Source: Flavisphingomonas formosensis (GTDB lineage: Bacteria > Pseudomonadota > Alphaproteobacteria > Sphingomonadales > Sphingomonadaceae). From it: a stretch of 64,000 bases of DNA. The stretch's first letter is position 1. Each line of letters starts with the position of its first letter. Positions 1-8,537 of this stretch are shown here, one piece after another. The stretch is taken from NCBI RefSeq assembly GCF_009755815.1, contig NZ_WRPK01000014.1, forward strand, positions 1 to 64,000. The letters run 5' to 3'. Under the pieces are notes generated by a model, which worked only from the letters and a program-made list of their open reading frames with translations, was not told the origin of the DNA and searched no databases. The position numbers and the translations under genes are program-made.

Positions 1-121
1 GCGTTCTCGCGACGCCTTATGGGATCGAACCGGACAACTCCTCGACCTCTTCCCCGCCCACGAATGTCAGAATTATATCCGTCATGCCGGATATGATCCC
101 GTATGATCACAAAATGCTCTA
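1..121 (+). mobile_element. 3' end of an IS630-family transposase and right end of the element
   Basis: Reading from base 2, the plus strand encodes the last 34 residues of a protein and stops at 104-106. The residues include WDRTGQLLDLF, HECQNY and HAGYD, the pattern that closes IS630-family transposases (usually ALW..IG...D.F.PDEC.NYF..AGY). The rest lies left of the window. About 13 bases after the stop the sequence reaches CTAG at 119-122; IS630 elements duplicate a TA, often inside CTAG, so the element probably ends near base 119. Only one end is visible, so the terminal repeat cannot be confirmed. Confidence 0.75.
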
Positions 122-481
122 GGAACGCTGGCTGCGGGTTTCGCCGACTGGCTGTTCATGGGCGTGCTGTTCCATGACCGCTACAATGTCTTTCCCGAGG
201 TAAGGCGTGAGGGCAGGGGCGGGCGCGGGCGGATCCTGCTGGCCCAGCTCTTTGCGCTGGTCACTGCCGCTGGCTTCGTGCTGCTCGCGGCCAAGCTTGG
301 CCAGACGGATCATCGCGGCGCACTCAAGCTCGCCGCGATGATCTGGCTGATCGGGCCGTTGCCGCTGCTGCTCGGCAACGCGTTGTTCATCAAGCTGGAC
401 CCATTCGTTACCGTCAGCCATGCTGCCGGCTGGCTGGTCAAGCTGCTCGCGATCGGGATAGTTGCCGCCTGGCTGCTATGA
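122..481 (+). pseudogene. Small membrane protein gene, 5' end removed by the IS630 insertion
   Basis: Frame 2 stays open from base 107 and encodes a hydrophobic protein ending at 481. The first in-frame ATG is at 158, but good protein-like sequence (GTLAAGFADWLFMGVLFHDRY) begins before it, directly after the CTAG at 119-122. This suggests the original start lay further left and was displaced by the IS element. Three to four hydrophobic segments are visible. It resembles small inner-membrane proteins of unknown function (perhaps DUF1761-like, from memory only). Expression of a 107-residue remnant from ATG 158 is possible. Its last 6 bases overlap the convergent glutathione transferase gene. 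Confidence 0.5.
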
Positions 482-1126
482 CGCTGGCGCGTTGGCCTTC
501 TGCCATTGGGCGATCATCGCCTGATCGTCCGCGGCGGCTTTTGCGACGCCGGGCCGTGACTGGTAGCGAGCGACATAATCTTGGATGATCCGGTTCTCGG
601 CTAGGCCGGGGCCGCCAAAGCGGGTGGCGAAGCTCAGTTCCGCGCCGAGATAGAGATCCGCGGCACTGAAGGTGTCACGGAGAATCCACGGCCCCGGCGT
701 CAGCGCGATTTCGATTGCGTTGATGACGTCCTCATAGCTGCCATAGCCGAGCGCGCGCTTCTCGGCGGGCGGGCGTTTCATCATCACGTCGAAAAAGGCG
801 GGCTCGAAGCAGCCGGCGGTGAAGAACAGCCAGCGCAGATAGGTGCCGCGATCGGGCGAAGTGGGCGAGGGGGCCAGCCCCTTTTCCGGGAAGGCATCCG
901 CCAGATAGGCGATGATCGCCGCGCTTTCGGTGACGACCGTACCATTGTGGACGATCGTCGGGATCTTGCCCATCGGGTTGATCTTGGTGAATTGCTCGCG
1001 CCGATTTTCGCCCTGGGTGAAGTCGAGGATCTCGGTGCGATAGGGCAGGCCGAATTCCTCCAGAGCCGCACGCACCATCGCCGAGCGCGACTGAGGATTG
1101 TGGTAGAACAGGATGTCGTCGCTCAT
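476..1126 (-). CDS. Glutathione S-transferase family protein
   Basis: A 216-residue cytosolic protein with the two-domain glutathione transferase layout. The N-terminal thioredoxin fold carries YHNPQSRS near residues 8-15 (candidate catalytic Ser), the cis-proline segment GKIPTI near 53-58, and the glutathione-contacting TESAAIIAYL near 66-75. The C-terminal half is helical. The length is typical of the family. The ATG at 1126 follows a good ribosome-binding site (GAGAGGAGCC). The substrate cannot be inferred; sphingomonads carry many such enzymes for detoxification and aromatic breakdown. It is followed upstream on the same strand, 12 bases away, by a dienelactone-hydrolase-like gene, so the two may be co-transcribed. 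Confidence 0.85.
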   Translation of the reverse strand: MSDDILFYHNPQSRSAMVRAALEEFGLPYRTEILDFTQGENRREQFTKINPMGKIPTIVHNGTVVTESAAIIAYLADAFPEKGLAPSPTSPDRGTYLRWLFFTAGCFEPAFFDVMMKRPPAEKRALGYGSYEDVINAIEIALTPGPWILRDTFSAADLYLGAELSFATRFGGPGLAENRIIQDYVARYQSRPGVAKAAADDQAMIAQWQKANAPAS

Positions 1127-1138
1127 CGTCGGCTCCTC

Positions 1139-2023
1139 TCAGGCAAGCTGGGTTTTCAGGAAGCGGATCGTGCGATCCCAGGCGAGCTTGGCGGCATCGG
1201 CATTATAGCGATCGGCCGCGGTGTCGTTGTTGAAGGCGTGATTCACATTGGGATAGAGATAACTTTCATAGCGGACATGGGCAGCGCGCAAAGCCTCCAC
1301 CCAAGGCCGGCCGGTGGCGTTCACACGATCGTCGAGACCGGCGAAATGCAGCATCATCGCCGCCTTCACCTTTACGGCTTCGGTGGGATCCGGGGCGGGC
1401 CCATAATAAGGGACAGCCGCGCGCAGGCTGTCGCCGGCTGCGATCGCGACCCGATCGGTCAGTGCGCCACCCCAGCAAAAACCGACCGCGCCGACCTTGC
1501 CGTTACCCGCTGGATCCTTGGCGAGCATCGCCACCGTGGCGACCGCATCCGCGGTGGTCCGATCGAGGTCGAGCTGGCTGATCAGCCCGCGCGCCTTGTC
1601 CTCGTCCTTGGGCGTACCGCCCCTCGCGGAGAGGAAATCGGGTGCGAGTGCGATGAAGCCGGCGAGCGCGAAGCGCCGCGCAATATCCTCGATATGCGGA
1701 TTGAGGCCACGATTTTCGTGGATCACCATGACCAGCGGCAGGGGCGCGGCAGGCGTGCCGCTCGGCATCGCGCGATAGCCGGTGAGCATGCGGGAGGCGG
1801 CGACCTTCCAGCGCACGCGCTTGGCGATGATGCGCGGATCGCCCGGCGCCGTGATCGCCGCGGCAGCCGGATCGGCAGCGATGCCGGCCAGCAGCAGGTT
1901 GGCCGCGGCGGCACCGCCCGCCATGCGGCTCAGTTCGGAGAAGAAAGCCCGGCGATCCATCCCCTCATGCGTGAAGCGGTCATAAAGTGCGATCGCGCGT
2001 TGGCGAAGGCTATCGTCGGCCAT
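1139..2023 (-). CDS. Dienelactone hydrolase family protein with an N-terminal export-like segment
   Basis: About 294 residues. The alpha/beta-hydrolase core is of dienelactone hydrolase type: nucleophile elbow GFCWGG (Cys nucleophile), a late Asp in GLDDRVN, and the catalytic His in VNHAFNN. The N-terminus has DRRAF followed by an alanine-rich hydrophobic stretch, as in twin-arginine or anchored YghX-like members (long DLH proteins), so it may act outside the cytoplasm. The start at 2023 (MADDSL) has GGAG seven bases upstream; an alternative ATG lies at 2038. Reading further back only reaches a TTG. Its natural substrate is unknown; the family hydrolyses lactones and esters. Confidence 0.8.
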   Translation of the reverse strand: MADDSLRQRAIALYDRFTHEGMDRRAFFSELSRMAGGAAAANLLLAGIAADPAAAAITAPGDPRIIAKRVRWKVAASRMLTGYRAMPSGTPAAPLPLVMVIHENRGLNPHIEDIARRFALAGFIALAPDFLSARGGTPKDEDKARGLISQLDLDRTTADAVATVAMLAKDPAGNGKVGAVGFCWGGALTDRVAIAAGDSLRAAVPYYGPAPDPTEAVKVKAAMMLHFAGLDDRVNATGRPWVEALRAAHVRYESYLYPNVNHAFNNDTAADRYNADAAKLAWDRTIRFLKTQLA

Positions 2024-2095
2024 GTCTGTCTCCGGCATTTCGTCCCCGCCCCGGCACCTTATCCGGCGAAAGGTCCAATTCAAGCAATGTACCCG

Positions 2096-2956
2096 TCAGC
2101 GTGTGGCGGTGCGGGCGACTTCCGCGATGATCGCATCGAGACTCGCGGAGGCTCCCGGCGCTTGCGTCAGATAGACCGCGATCAGCATCGGGCGGCGACC
2201 GGGGGGCCACAGGATGGCAACGTCGTTGGCGGTGCCATTATCGCCGGTGCCGGTCTTGTCGCCGATGGTCCATCCGGAGGGCAGGCCCGCACGCAGCCGG
2301 CGTGCGCCGGTCTGGTTCGCGCCGAGCCAGCCGAGCAGGATGGTCCGCGACGGTGCGGAGAGCGCCCGGCCGAAGAATAGACGGCGCATCATGTCGACCA
2401 TGTCGCGCGGTGTCGTAGTGTCCCGCCGGTCGCCGGGCAGGGCGCTGTTGAGCTCGGTCTCGGTCCGATCGAGCCGCGTGCGGCCTCCGCCCAACCGCCG
2501 GGCGAAGGCGGTAAGCGCGGGCGGACCGCCGAAGCTGGCGAGGAGCAGATTGCCCGCTGTGTTGTCGCTGCGCGTGATCGCGGCCTCGCACAGCTCGCCG
2601 ACGGTCATGCCGCTGGCGATGCGCTGCTCGGTGACCGGCGAATATGCCACGATCGAGTCTTGGCCGTAGGTCACGCGCCGATCCAGGCTTTCCACGCCGC
2701 GATCCACCCGGTGCAGCACCAATGCTGCGGCGAGCAGCTTGAAGGTGCTGCACATCGGAAAGCGTTCATGCCCACGCCAGCCGTTGTATCGCTGTGTTTC
2801 GCCGTCATAGACGGCGACGCCGAGCCGGCCGCCGCCGATCTTCTCCAATATCTGAAAACGGTCGTCCTTGCGGGCGGCGAGGGCGGGCGCGGGCAGCGTT
2901 GCGGCCAGCATGCCGGCCATCAACGTGCGGCGGGTGATGATGGGTGCATCGTCCAT
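2096..2956 (-). CDS. Class A beta-lactamase (chromosomal, Tat-type signal)
   Basis: A 286-residue serine beta-lactamase with all class A motifs: S70-T-F-K73, S131-D-N133, the omega-loop glutamate E167 in ETELN, and K235-T-G237. The N-terminus ITRRTLMAGMLAATLPAPALA is a twin-arginine signal ending in an A-x-A cleavage site, so the enzyme should be folded before export to the periplasm. Cys69 precedes the active serine, but there is no partner Cys after KTG (KTGTGDNGTAND), so the disulfide of KPC/NMC-type carbapenemases is absent. Overall it looks closest to L2-like chromosomal enzymes. No LysR-type ampR gene is adjacent, so constitutive or distant regulation is likely. Spectrum cannot be told from sequence alone. 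Confidence 0.92.
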   Translation of the reverse strand: MDDAPIITRRTLMAGMLAATLPAPALAARKDDRFQILEKIGGGRLGVAVYDGETQRYNGWRGHERFPMCSTFKLLAAALVLHRVDRGVESLDRRVTYGQDSIVAYSPVTEQRIASGMTVGELCEAAITRSDNTAGNLLLASFGGPPALTAFARRLGGGRTRLDRTETELNSALPGDRRDTTTPRDMVDMMRRLFFGRALSAPSRTILLGWLGANQTGARRLRAGLPSGWTIGDKTGTGDNGTANDVAILWPPGRRPMLIAVYLTQAPGASASLDAIIAEVARTATR

Positions 2957-2982
2957 GGCTGAGCTGTGCCGCAGACGGCGGT

Positions 2983-4377
2983 TCAGTCAAGCGGCATCCG
3001 GTTGAAAGCGTCCAGCGCGGCGATCTTATAGGCTTCGGCAAGTGTCGGATAATTGAAGGTATTCTGGACGAAATAATCGAGCGTGCCGTGCAGGTTGAGC
3101 ACGGCCTGTCCGATATGGATCAATTCGGTCGCACCCTCGCCGACGATATGCACGCCGAGCAGTCGCTTGTCGGTGAGGCAGAAGAGCATCTTCATCATGC
3201 CCGACTGCAGGCCCATGATATGGCCGCGCGAAGTTTCCCGGAACCGTGCGATGCCGACTTCATAGGGAATGCCCTGCTCGCGCACCTGCTCCTCGGTGAG
3301 GCCGACGGTGGAGATTTCGGGCACGGCGTAGATGCCGTAGGGAAAGAAGCGCGGCGCCGGCATCAGCGGTGCGCCGAAGGCATGGCAAGTGGCGATGCGG
3401 CCCTGCTCCATCGATGTGGAGGCGAGGCTGGGGAAACCGATCACGTCGCCCGCGGCATAGATGTGCGGCACGCTGGTCTGGAAGGTTTCGGGATCGACCG
3501 CCAGCCGACCGCGATCGTCCACGGCGAGACCGCACGCCTCGAGACTGAGCGAGTCGGTCGCTCCGATCCGGCCGGCCGCGTAGAGCAGCATGTCCGATCG
3601 GATGCGGCGCTGATCGTCGAGCACGGAGACCGGCCAGCCCTGCGCATCGAATTCCACCTGGGCGAGCTTGCAGCCGAGCCGGAAATTGACGCCGCGCTTG
3701 CGTAGCTCGTGCACGAATTCCTCGATGATCTCACGATCGATGAATTCGAGGAAGTTCTTGCGCGGCTCGATGATCGTGACCGGCACGTCCAGCGCCGAGA
3801 AGATGGTGGCATATTCGAGACCGATCACACCCGCGCCGACCACAGCGAGGCTGCGCGGCACGCGCAATTCGGAGACAAGCGAGTCGCTGTCCACCACGCG
3901 ATGATCGTCGAAGGGAATGTGCTGCGGCCGGAAGGGGCGGGTGCCGACCGCGATTACGATCTTATCGGCCTGATAGGCGACGGCTTCGCCGCCGTGAGGC
4001 GTCACCTCTACCGTGTTGGGGTCGAGGAAGCGGGCTACGCCGGCGATCGTATCGACGCCGTTACGGGCGAACTGATGCTCCAGCACATCAATCTCGTAAT
4101 CGAGCGTCTTGGTGAGGCGCGCGCCGAGGTCCTTGCCCTCGATATCCTTCTTCACGCGGTAGGCGAGGCCGTAGAAGCCGCGCTCGCGCCAGCCGGAAAG
4201 ATTGAGTACCGTCTCGCGTAGCGTCTTGGACGGAATCGTGCCGGTGTGCACGGATACGCCGCCGACGCGCAGCCGATTCTCCGCCACCAGCACCGATCGC
4301 CCGAGCTTGGCGGCCTGGATTGCTGCCCTGCGGCCCGAAGGCCCGCTGCCGATAACGATCATGTCGTAGCGCGTCAT
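2983..4377 (-). CDS. sthA: Si-specific NAD(P)+ transhydrogenase (soluble)
   Basis: A 464-residue flavoprotein of the pyridine nucleotide-disulfide reductase family. It has the FAD-binding GSGPSG near residue 11 and a second dinucleotide fold (VGAGVIGLE) near residue 180, followed by the dimerisation domain. The region where lipoamide dehydrogenases carry the redox disulfide reads VGGVSVHTGTIPSKTLRE, with no cysteine pair. GTIPSK without the disulfide is the hallmark of soluble transhydrogenase, which moves hydride between NADPH and NAD. The ATG at 4377 follows GGGGAGAAACC; an upstream ATG at 4401 lacks such a site. It stands alone on the minus strand. Confidence 0.88.
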   Translation of the reverse strand: MTRYDMIVIGSGPSGRRAAIQAAKLGRSVLVAENRLRVGGVSVHTGTIPSKTLRETVLNLSGWRERGFYGLAYRVKKDIEGKDLGARLTKTLDYEIDVLEHQFARNGVDTIAGVARFLDPNTVEVTPHGGEAVAYQADKIVIAVGTRPFRPQHIPFDDHRVVDSDSLVSELRVPRSLAVVGAGVIGLEYATIFSALDVPVTIIEPRKNFLEFIDREIIEEFVHELRKRGVNFRLGCKLAQVEFDAQGWPVSVLDDQRRIRSDMLLYAAGRIGATDSLSLEACGLAVDDRGRLAVDPETFQTSVPHIYAAGDVIGFPSLASTSMEQGRIATCHAFGAPLMPAPRFFPYGIYAVPEISTVGLTEEQVREQGIPYEVGIARFRETSRGHIMGLQSGMMKMLFCLTDKRLLGVHIVGEGATELIHIGQAVLNLHGTLDYFVQNTFNYPTLAEAYKIAALDAFNRMPLD

Positions 4378-4571
4378 GGTTTCTCCCCGCGGCGATGCCA
4401 TGACATCCTCTATGCAGGCTTTTATGACTCTCTGACGGAGCCGTGCCGGACGCGAAACTATGTCGTCGTCGGCCGCCTGGCAACGGCGGCGCGGCCGGGC
4501 CTTATCGCGGTCGCCCGGTCATGATAGCGTGCGCGCCGGGTGCCGCAGAGCGCCGGGCAGGAGAGCCGATC

Positions 4572-5744
4572 ATGCTGAGGACCATCGACGTCGATGCGCA
4601 TTTCGAGCCGGGTGCCGAATGGCTCGATCCCTATCCGGACCTCGCGAGGCGGTTGCCGAAGGTCGATCCCGGCGCCCTCGCCGTGCAGACCATCTGCGGC
4701 GATCTCGTCGAGAGCATGCCCGTTACGGATCGCCCTTCCTATGCCGAGCTCTCGCCGCCGGGGCTGCTCGCGCTGTTCGCGCAGGAGAAGCTCGACGAGA
4801 AGGACCGCCGCCAGGAGTTCGAGGGCAAGGACCAGTTCCAGGTCGCCAATGCCCAGGCGCGGCTCAAATGGATGGATGCCCAGGGCATCGACATCCAGAA
4901 CATCATCTGCCTCGCGGGCGTGAACTATCTCACCTTCGTCGAGGATCCGGGGCTGCGCCGCGAGGTGGTGCGCGCCTGCAACGACTGGCTGGCGGACCAG
5001 TGCGACGGGTCGGGCGGGCGGCTGCGCCCGGTGACCGCGCTCGATTATGGCGATCTCGACTGGGCGGTGGCCGAGCTCGGCCGGATGCGCCGGCGCGGCA
5101 GCCGCATGGTGCTGATCCCCGGCGCGCCGGTCGACGGCAAGTCGCTCGCCCATCCGGACTGGGACCGGCTGTGGCGCGCGGTGACCGACAACGGCATGAT
5201 CGCGATGCTCCACACCGGCTTCGAGCGGATGAGCTTCGCCCCCGGCTGGGGCAATATGAGCGCGGATGCGACGCTGCTGCGCCAGTTCGGCAGCAGCTTC
5301 CGCCATGTGACGCCGATGATGCTGATCAGTGCGTTCGTCTTCGGCGGCACGTTCGAGCGCAATCCGGCGCTGACCCTGCTGATCGCGGAGCTCGGCTGCG
5401 GCTGGCTGCCCTTCTTCATCCGCGACATAGACGATCGCGCGACGCCGCTCTCGCAACTTTTCCTCGGCGAGTGGAAGAACCCGATGAAGCCGAGCGATTA
5501 TGTCGCCCGCAACGTACGCGCGACGCCGCTGTCAGGCGGCAATGATTCGCCGATCGTGCGCATCATGGAGGATCTGCCGGACGACATGATCGTCTTCTCG
5601 TCCGATTTCCCGCATTTCGAAGGCTTCGGCGATCCCAGGACCTTCTACGGCGAAGTGCTCGCTGGAATGGACGAGGGGCGCCGGCAGCGTTTCTTCGGCG
5701 GATCGGTCGCGGATGCCTATGCGCGAATGGACGATCCGGTCTGA
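4572..5744 (+). CDS. Amidohydrolase family protein (amidohydrolase-2, TIM barrel)
   Basis: A 390-residue protein of the metal-dependent amidohydrolase-2 group, which includes ACMSD-like decarboxylases and hydrolases. It opens with IDVDAHFEP (a D-x-H version of the usual first metal motif), has a mid-barrel LHTGFE, and ends with SSDFPHFEG, the strand-8 Asp and distal His region. Many members of this subgroup act on aromatic acids or lactones, but the substrate here cannot be named. The ATG at 4572 has GGAGAG about 7 bases upstream and starts exactly at the conserved core; longer in-frame starts would add unrelated sequence. Confidence 0.8.
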   Translation: MLRTIDVDAHFEPGAEWLDPYPDLARRLPKVDPGALAVQTICGDLVESMPVTDRPSYAELSPPGLLALFAQEKLDEKDRRQEFEGKDQFQVANAQARLKWMDAQGIDIQNIICLAGVNYLTFVEDPGLRREVVRACNDWLADQCDGSGGRLRPVTALDYGDLDWAVAELGRMRRRGSRMVLIPGAPVDGKSLAHPDWDRLWRAVTDNGMIAMLHTGFERMSFAPGWGNMSADATLLRQFGSSFRHVTPMMLISAFVFGGTFERNPALTLLIAELGCGWLPFFIRDIDDRATPLSQLFLGEWKNPMKPSDYVARNVRATPLSGGNDSPIVRIMEDLPDDMIVFSSDFPHFEGFGDPRTFYGEVLAGMDEGRRQRFFGGSVADAYARMDDPV

Positions 5745-5808
5745 AGGCTGTCCGGGACGACGCGTAGCGGACGTAGCCTTGCGCCAAACTGCTGGCAAAG
5801 CCTTTGGC

Positions 5809-6752
5809 ATGACCAGCGACATCCATCTCGATTCCGTCGTCCCCGGCACCCTGGAAGACCGTGCGATCGGAGCGCTTATCGGCCTTGCAACATGCGATGC
5901 GGTTGGCACCACGCTCGAATTCGAGCGGCGGGACAGCTATCCGCCGTTGACCGACATGATCGGCGGCGGTCCCTTTCGCCTCCCGGCCGGGACCTGGACC
6001 GACGATACGTCCATGGCGCTGGCCCTGGCGGAAAGCTTGATTCAGTGCGGAGGACTCGATCCGCGCGACTTGATGAGCCGCTTGGTCAACTGGTGGCGCT
6101 GGGGCGAATATAGCGCGACGGGTGAATGTTCGACATTGGCGTTACGACGCGCGTTGCGCTCGATCGGTTCGAACGGGACGGCGATCCGATCGCGGGATCG
6201 GCGGATCCGCAAAAAGCGGGCAACGGATCGCTGATGCGGCTTGCACCGGTGGCGATCTGGGGTGTCGGTGCGGGCGTCGAGGCGATGCGGGTGGTGGCGC
6301 GGCGACAGAGCGAGACGACCCATGCCGCGGAGCAGTGCCCGGATGCGTGCGAGGGCTATGCGCTGATCCTGCATGCTGCCATCGGCGGTGCGCGGTTCGA
6401 CGAAGCTGTCACCGCCGCCGCCGGCGTGGGCAGTGATCCTATTGCCTCGATTCTGGCATTCGGCTGGCGGGACAAGCCGCGCGGCGCGATCCGATCCTCC
6501 GGCTATGTCGCGCATAGCCTGGAGGCCGCGCTATGGTGCGTCGAGCAGGCGTCGGATTTTCGAGAGGCAGTGCTGATCGCGGCTAACTTGGGAGACGACG
6601 CAGACACGACCGCCGCCATCGCAGGCCAACTCGCCGGCGCCCTTCATGGGGTCAGCGGCATACCGGCCGAGTGGCGCGCGAAGCTGGCCTGGGGGCCGCA
6701 CATCGGCGGCCTGGCGCGGGCGCTGCTCGCACGCGTGTCTCAGGCCGGATAG
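5809..6752 (+). pseudogene. ADP-ribosylglycohydrolase (DraG/ARH family), split by a -1 frameshift
   Basis: Two frames together give one complete family member. The first part (from ATG 5809) contains GALIGLATCDAVGTTLEF and the metal site GTWTDDTSMALALAESL, and runs in phase to about 6128. The second part continues from about 6126 as CFDIGVTTRVALDRF, KAGNGSLMRLAPVA and NLGDDADTTAAIAGQLAGA, the second metal-binding motif. At the join the sequence reads GAATGTTCGACATT; one extra T (TGTTTCGAC) would restore a continuous CFDIG. As it stands, frame 1 ends at 6234 after unrelated residues. DraG-family enzymes remove ADP-ribose from arginine or serine or hydrolyse ADP-ribose conjugates. Could be a true lesion or a sequencing error in a short T run. 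The last 13 bases overlap the convergent gene. Confidence 0.85.
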
Positions 6753-7564
6753 CGATCGACCAGCAGCTGAAGCCGTTCGCGAATCTCTGCGGGTAGGGCG
6801 AAACGGTGGCGGTGATAATCCTGCTCGCCTGAAACGCCACGCTCGACCAGATCGTCGTGCATGCTGCCCATCATCCCGTTGATGGCGCTCAGATAGCGGG
6901 ACATTTTATAGGCTGAATCGGTTGGCCGCAGCGTACGCAGCGTATCGAAGAAGGACACGTGTCGGCTGATGATCTTGCGCATCGCGTGGAATTCGGCGCC
7001 GTTGAGCGTTTCCTTGGCGAGTTCCGCGCGCAGCTTCCCGATTTCCGCCGTCATGAAGCGCGTGAAGCCGGCCTGATCGTCGAGCGGCGCGGAAAAAGCC
7101 TCCCTGCGGGTGGAGTTCCAGAAGGGATTCATCAGCAGAACGCGCAGCATGACCGCATAGCCGATCGCGGTATAACGCTGCCCGTTGCGGAAGGCGTCCT
7201 GCAGATGGCCCATGATCGTGGTGGTCAACTTGAACCGGGGCGGGCAAGCGTGGCGTGAGTCGTAGAGGGTGAAGGCGAAGCGCAGATGCTTGTATTTAGC
7301 CCGGATGTATTTGTATTTCAGCCGATTCTCGGCATTCAGATCGCCATCGTGCAGCAGCAGATGGACGAGACGGATCGCTTCCGCACGATCGACGCCGTCG
7401 GTCCAGAGTTGACGGCAGAGGCGGAAACAATCGCGTAGATCATCGATGCTCGGATCGAGCGGGATAGGATCAGGGAGGCTGACATGATCGTCAATCTCGT
7501 CATCTATCAGGATGGCCGCGAACAGGGTGTCGAGCGTAGCGGCGGCAAAGGGAAGGTCGGTCAT
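6740..7564 (-). CDS. Hypothetical protein, all-helical, 274 residues
   Basis: I do not recognise this protein. It is soluble, with no signal peptide or membrane segment, and predicted mostly helical. The N-terminal third is acidic and aspartate-rich (IDDEIDDHVSLPD). The middle is rich in basic and aromatic residues (RLKYKYIRAKYKHLRFAF), followed by GHLQDAFRNGQRYTAIGYAVMLRVLLMNPFWNSTRR. No cysteine-based metal site or nucleotide motif stands out. Codon use looks like the neighbouring genes. It is convergent with the broken ADP-ribosylglycohydrolase and preceded by a gene-poor spacer. The ATG at 7564 gives a full-length start; no strong ribosome-binding site is visible. Confidence 0.6.
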   Translation of the reverse strand: MTDLPFAAATLDTLFAAILIDDEIDDHVSLPDPIPLDPSIDDLRDCFRLCRQLWTDGVDRAEAIRLVHLLLHDGDLNAENRLKYKYIRAKYKHLRFAFTLYDSRHACPPRFKLTTTIMGHLQDAFRNGQRYTAIGYAVMLRVLLMNPFWNSTRREAFSAPLDDQAGFTRFMTAEIGKLRAELAKETLNGAEFHAMRKIISRHVSFFDTLRTLRPTDSAYKMSRYLSAINGMMGSMHDDLVERGVSGEQDYHRHRFALPAEIRERLQLLVDRYPA

Positions 7565-7565
7565 T

Positions 7566-7929
7566 TAAAATGCCTGTAGATCGAATGCTGCCGCGCGAAA
7601 GCATCGAGGTCACGAGTTTCCCGCACGCCATAGGCTTGCTTTCGGCATAGGGGAACCGCCTGCGATCAGATGTTGCGGTGCTCACGAAGCGTGCCGGCAA
7701 TCGATTGACGTCGTTATGCATGACCGGCGTTCTACATGCTGGAAACTGCAGAGCGACGGCGCATCGTGCCTGTCCAGCATGACGGCCTCTTCGGCGATTA
7801 CGTGATCCCAGTCGTCACCAACATGCGGTGCATAGCCCAATCCATGTGCCGTCGATGCACGATCATCCACCGTTGCCGAGCAGGTGGCGGAGAGGCGCGA
7901 GGAGCGATGGATCGCGAAAATGCCCAAAG
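7566..7929. other. Gene-poor spacer
   Basis: Between the hypothetical gene start (7564) and the terminator of rpsI (7930) I see no convincing gene. Short open frames exist on both strands (for example minus 7682-7927 and plus from 7736), but neither has a ribosome-binding site or a recognisable motif. The promoter of the minus-strand hypothetical gene must lie in the first part of this stretch. Confidence 0.4.
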
Positions 7930-7960
7930 AAAAAGGCGGCCTTCCGATAGGAAGACCGCC
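7930..7960 (-). terminator. Rho-independent terminator after rpsI
   Basis: On the minus strand the sequence forms GGCGGTCTTCC, loop TATC, GGAAGGCCGCC, with one G-U pair, followed by TTTTTC. It lies about 25 bases past the rpsI stop codon and closes the rplM-rpsI operon. Confidence 0.85.
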
Positions 7961-7985
7961 ATTTCCAAAGACCGGAAGGGCCGGA

Positions 7986-8537
7986 TCAGCGCTTCGAAAA
8001 CTGGAAGCTGCGGCGGGCCTTGGCGCGGCCGTACTTCTTACGCTCGACAGCGCGCGGGTCGCGGGTCAGGAAGCCGGCCTGCTTCACCGTGGTGCGGAGG
8101 GCGGGTTCATAGCGGGTGAGCGCCTGGCTGATGCCGTGCTTCACGGCGCCGGCCTGGCCGGATAGGCCGCCGCCTTTGACGGTGGCGACGACGTCATACT
8201 GACCCTCGCGGTCGGTGATGCCGAATACCTGGTTGATGACCAGACGCAGCGTCGGACGCGCGAAATAGACTTCCTGATCGCGGCCGTTGATCGTGATCTT
8301 GCCGGTGCCCGGCTTCAGCCACACGCGGGCGACGGCATCCTTACGACGGCCGGTGGCATAGGCACGGCCATAGGCATCGAGCACCTGCTCGCGCAGCGGT
8401 GTCGAGGAGAACTGAACGGGAGCCGAAGGCGCCTCGGCAGCGGCATCTGCCGGTGCATCGGGAGCGGCTGCCTGGGCAGCCTGCGCCGCGTTGGTCAGCG
8501 CCGCGAGATCGGACAGGGACTGGCGGTTGTCGGACAT
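7986..8537 (-). CDS. rpsI: 30S ribosomal protein S9 (with N-terminal extension)
   Basis: A 183-residue uS9 protein. The C-terminal 130 residues are the standard domain ([42 protein letters not shown]) ending in SKR, the tail that reaches the P-site tRNA. The first 50 or so residues are an Ala/Pro-rich low-complexity extension, often seen in sphingomonads and longer than the E. coli protein. It is translationally coupled to rplM: the rplM stop TAA and this ATG share one base (TAATG). Confidence 0.97.
   Translation of the reverse strand: MSDNRQSLSDLAALTNAAQAAQAAAPDAPADAAAEAPSAPVQFSSTPLREQVLDAYGRAYATGRRKDAVARVWLKPGTGKITINGRDQEVYFARPTLRLVINQVFGITDREGQYDVVATVKGGGLSGQAGAVKHGISQALTRYEPALRTTVKQAGFLTRDPRAVERKKYGRAKARRSFQFSKR

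Noticed and set aside
947-2380. A 477-codon plus-strand frame over the dienelactone hydrolase
   Set aside because: Shadow of well-supported minus-strand genes; low-complexity Arg/Gly-rich translation.
7682-8119. Short open frames in the spacer before rpsI
   Set aside because: No recognisable motif or ribosome-binding site, and the plus frame runs into rpsI antisense.
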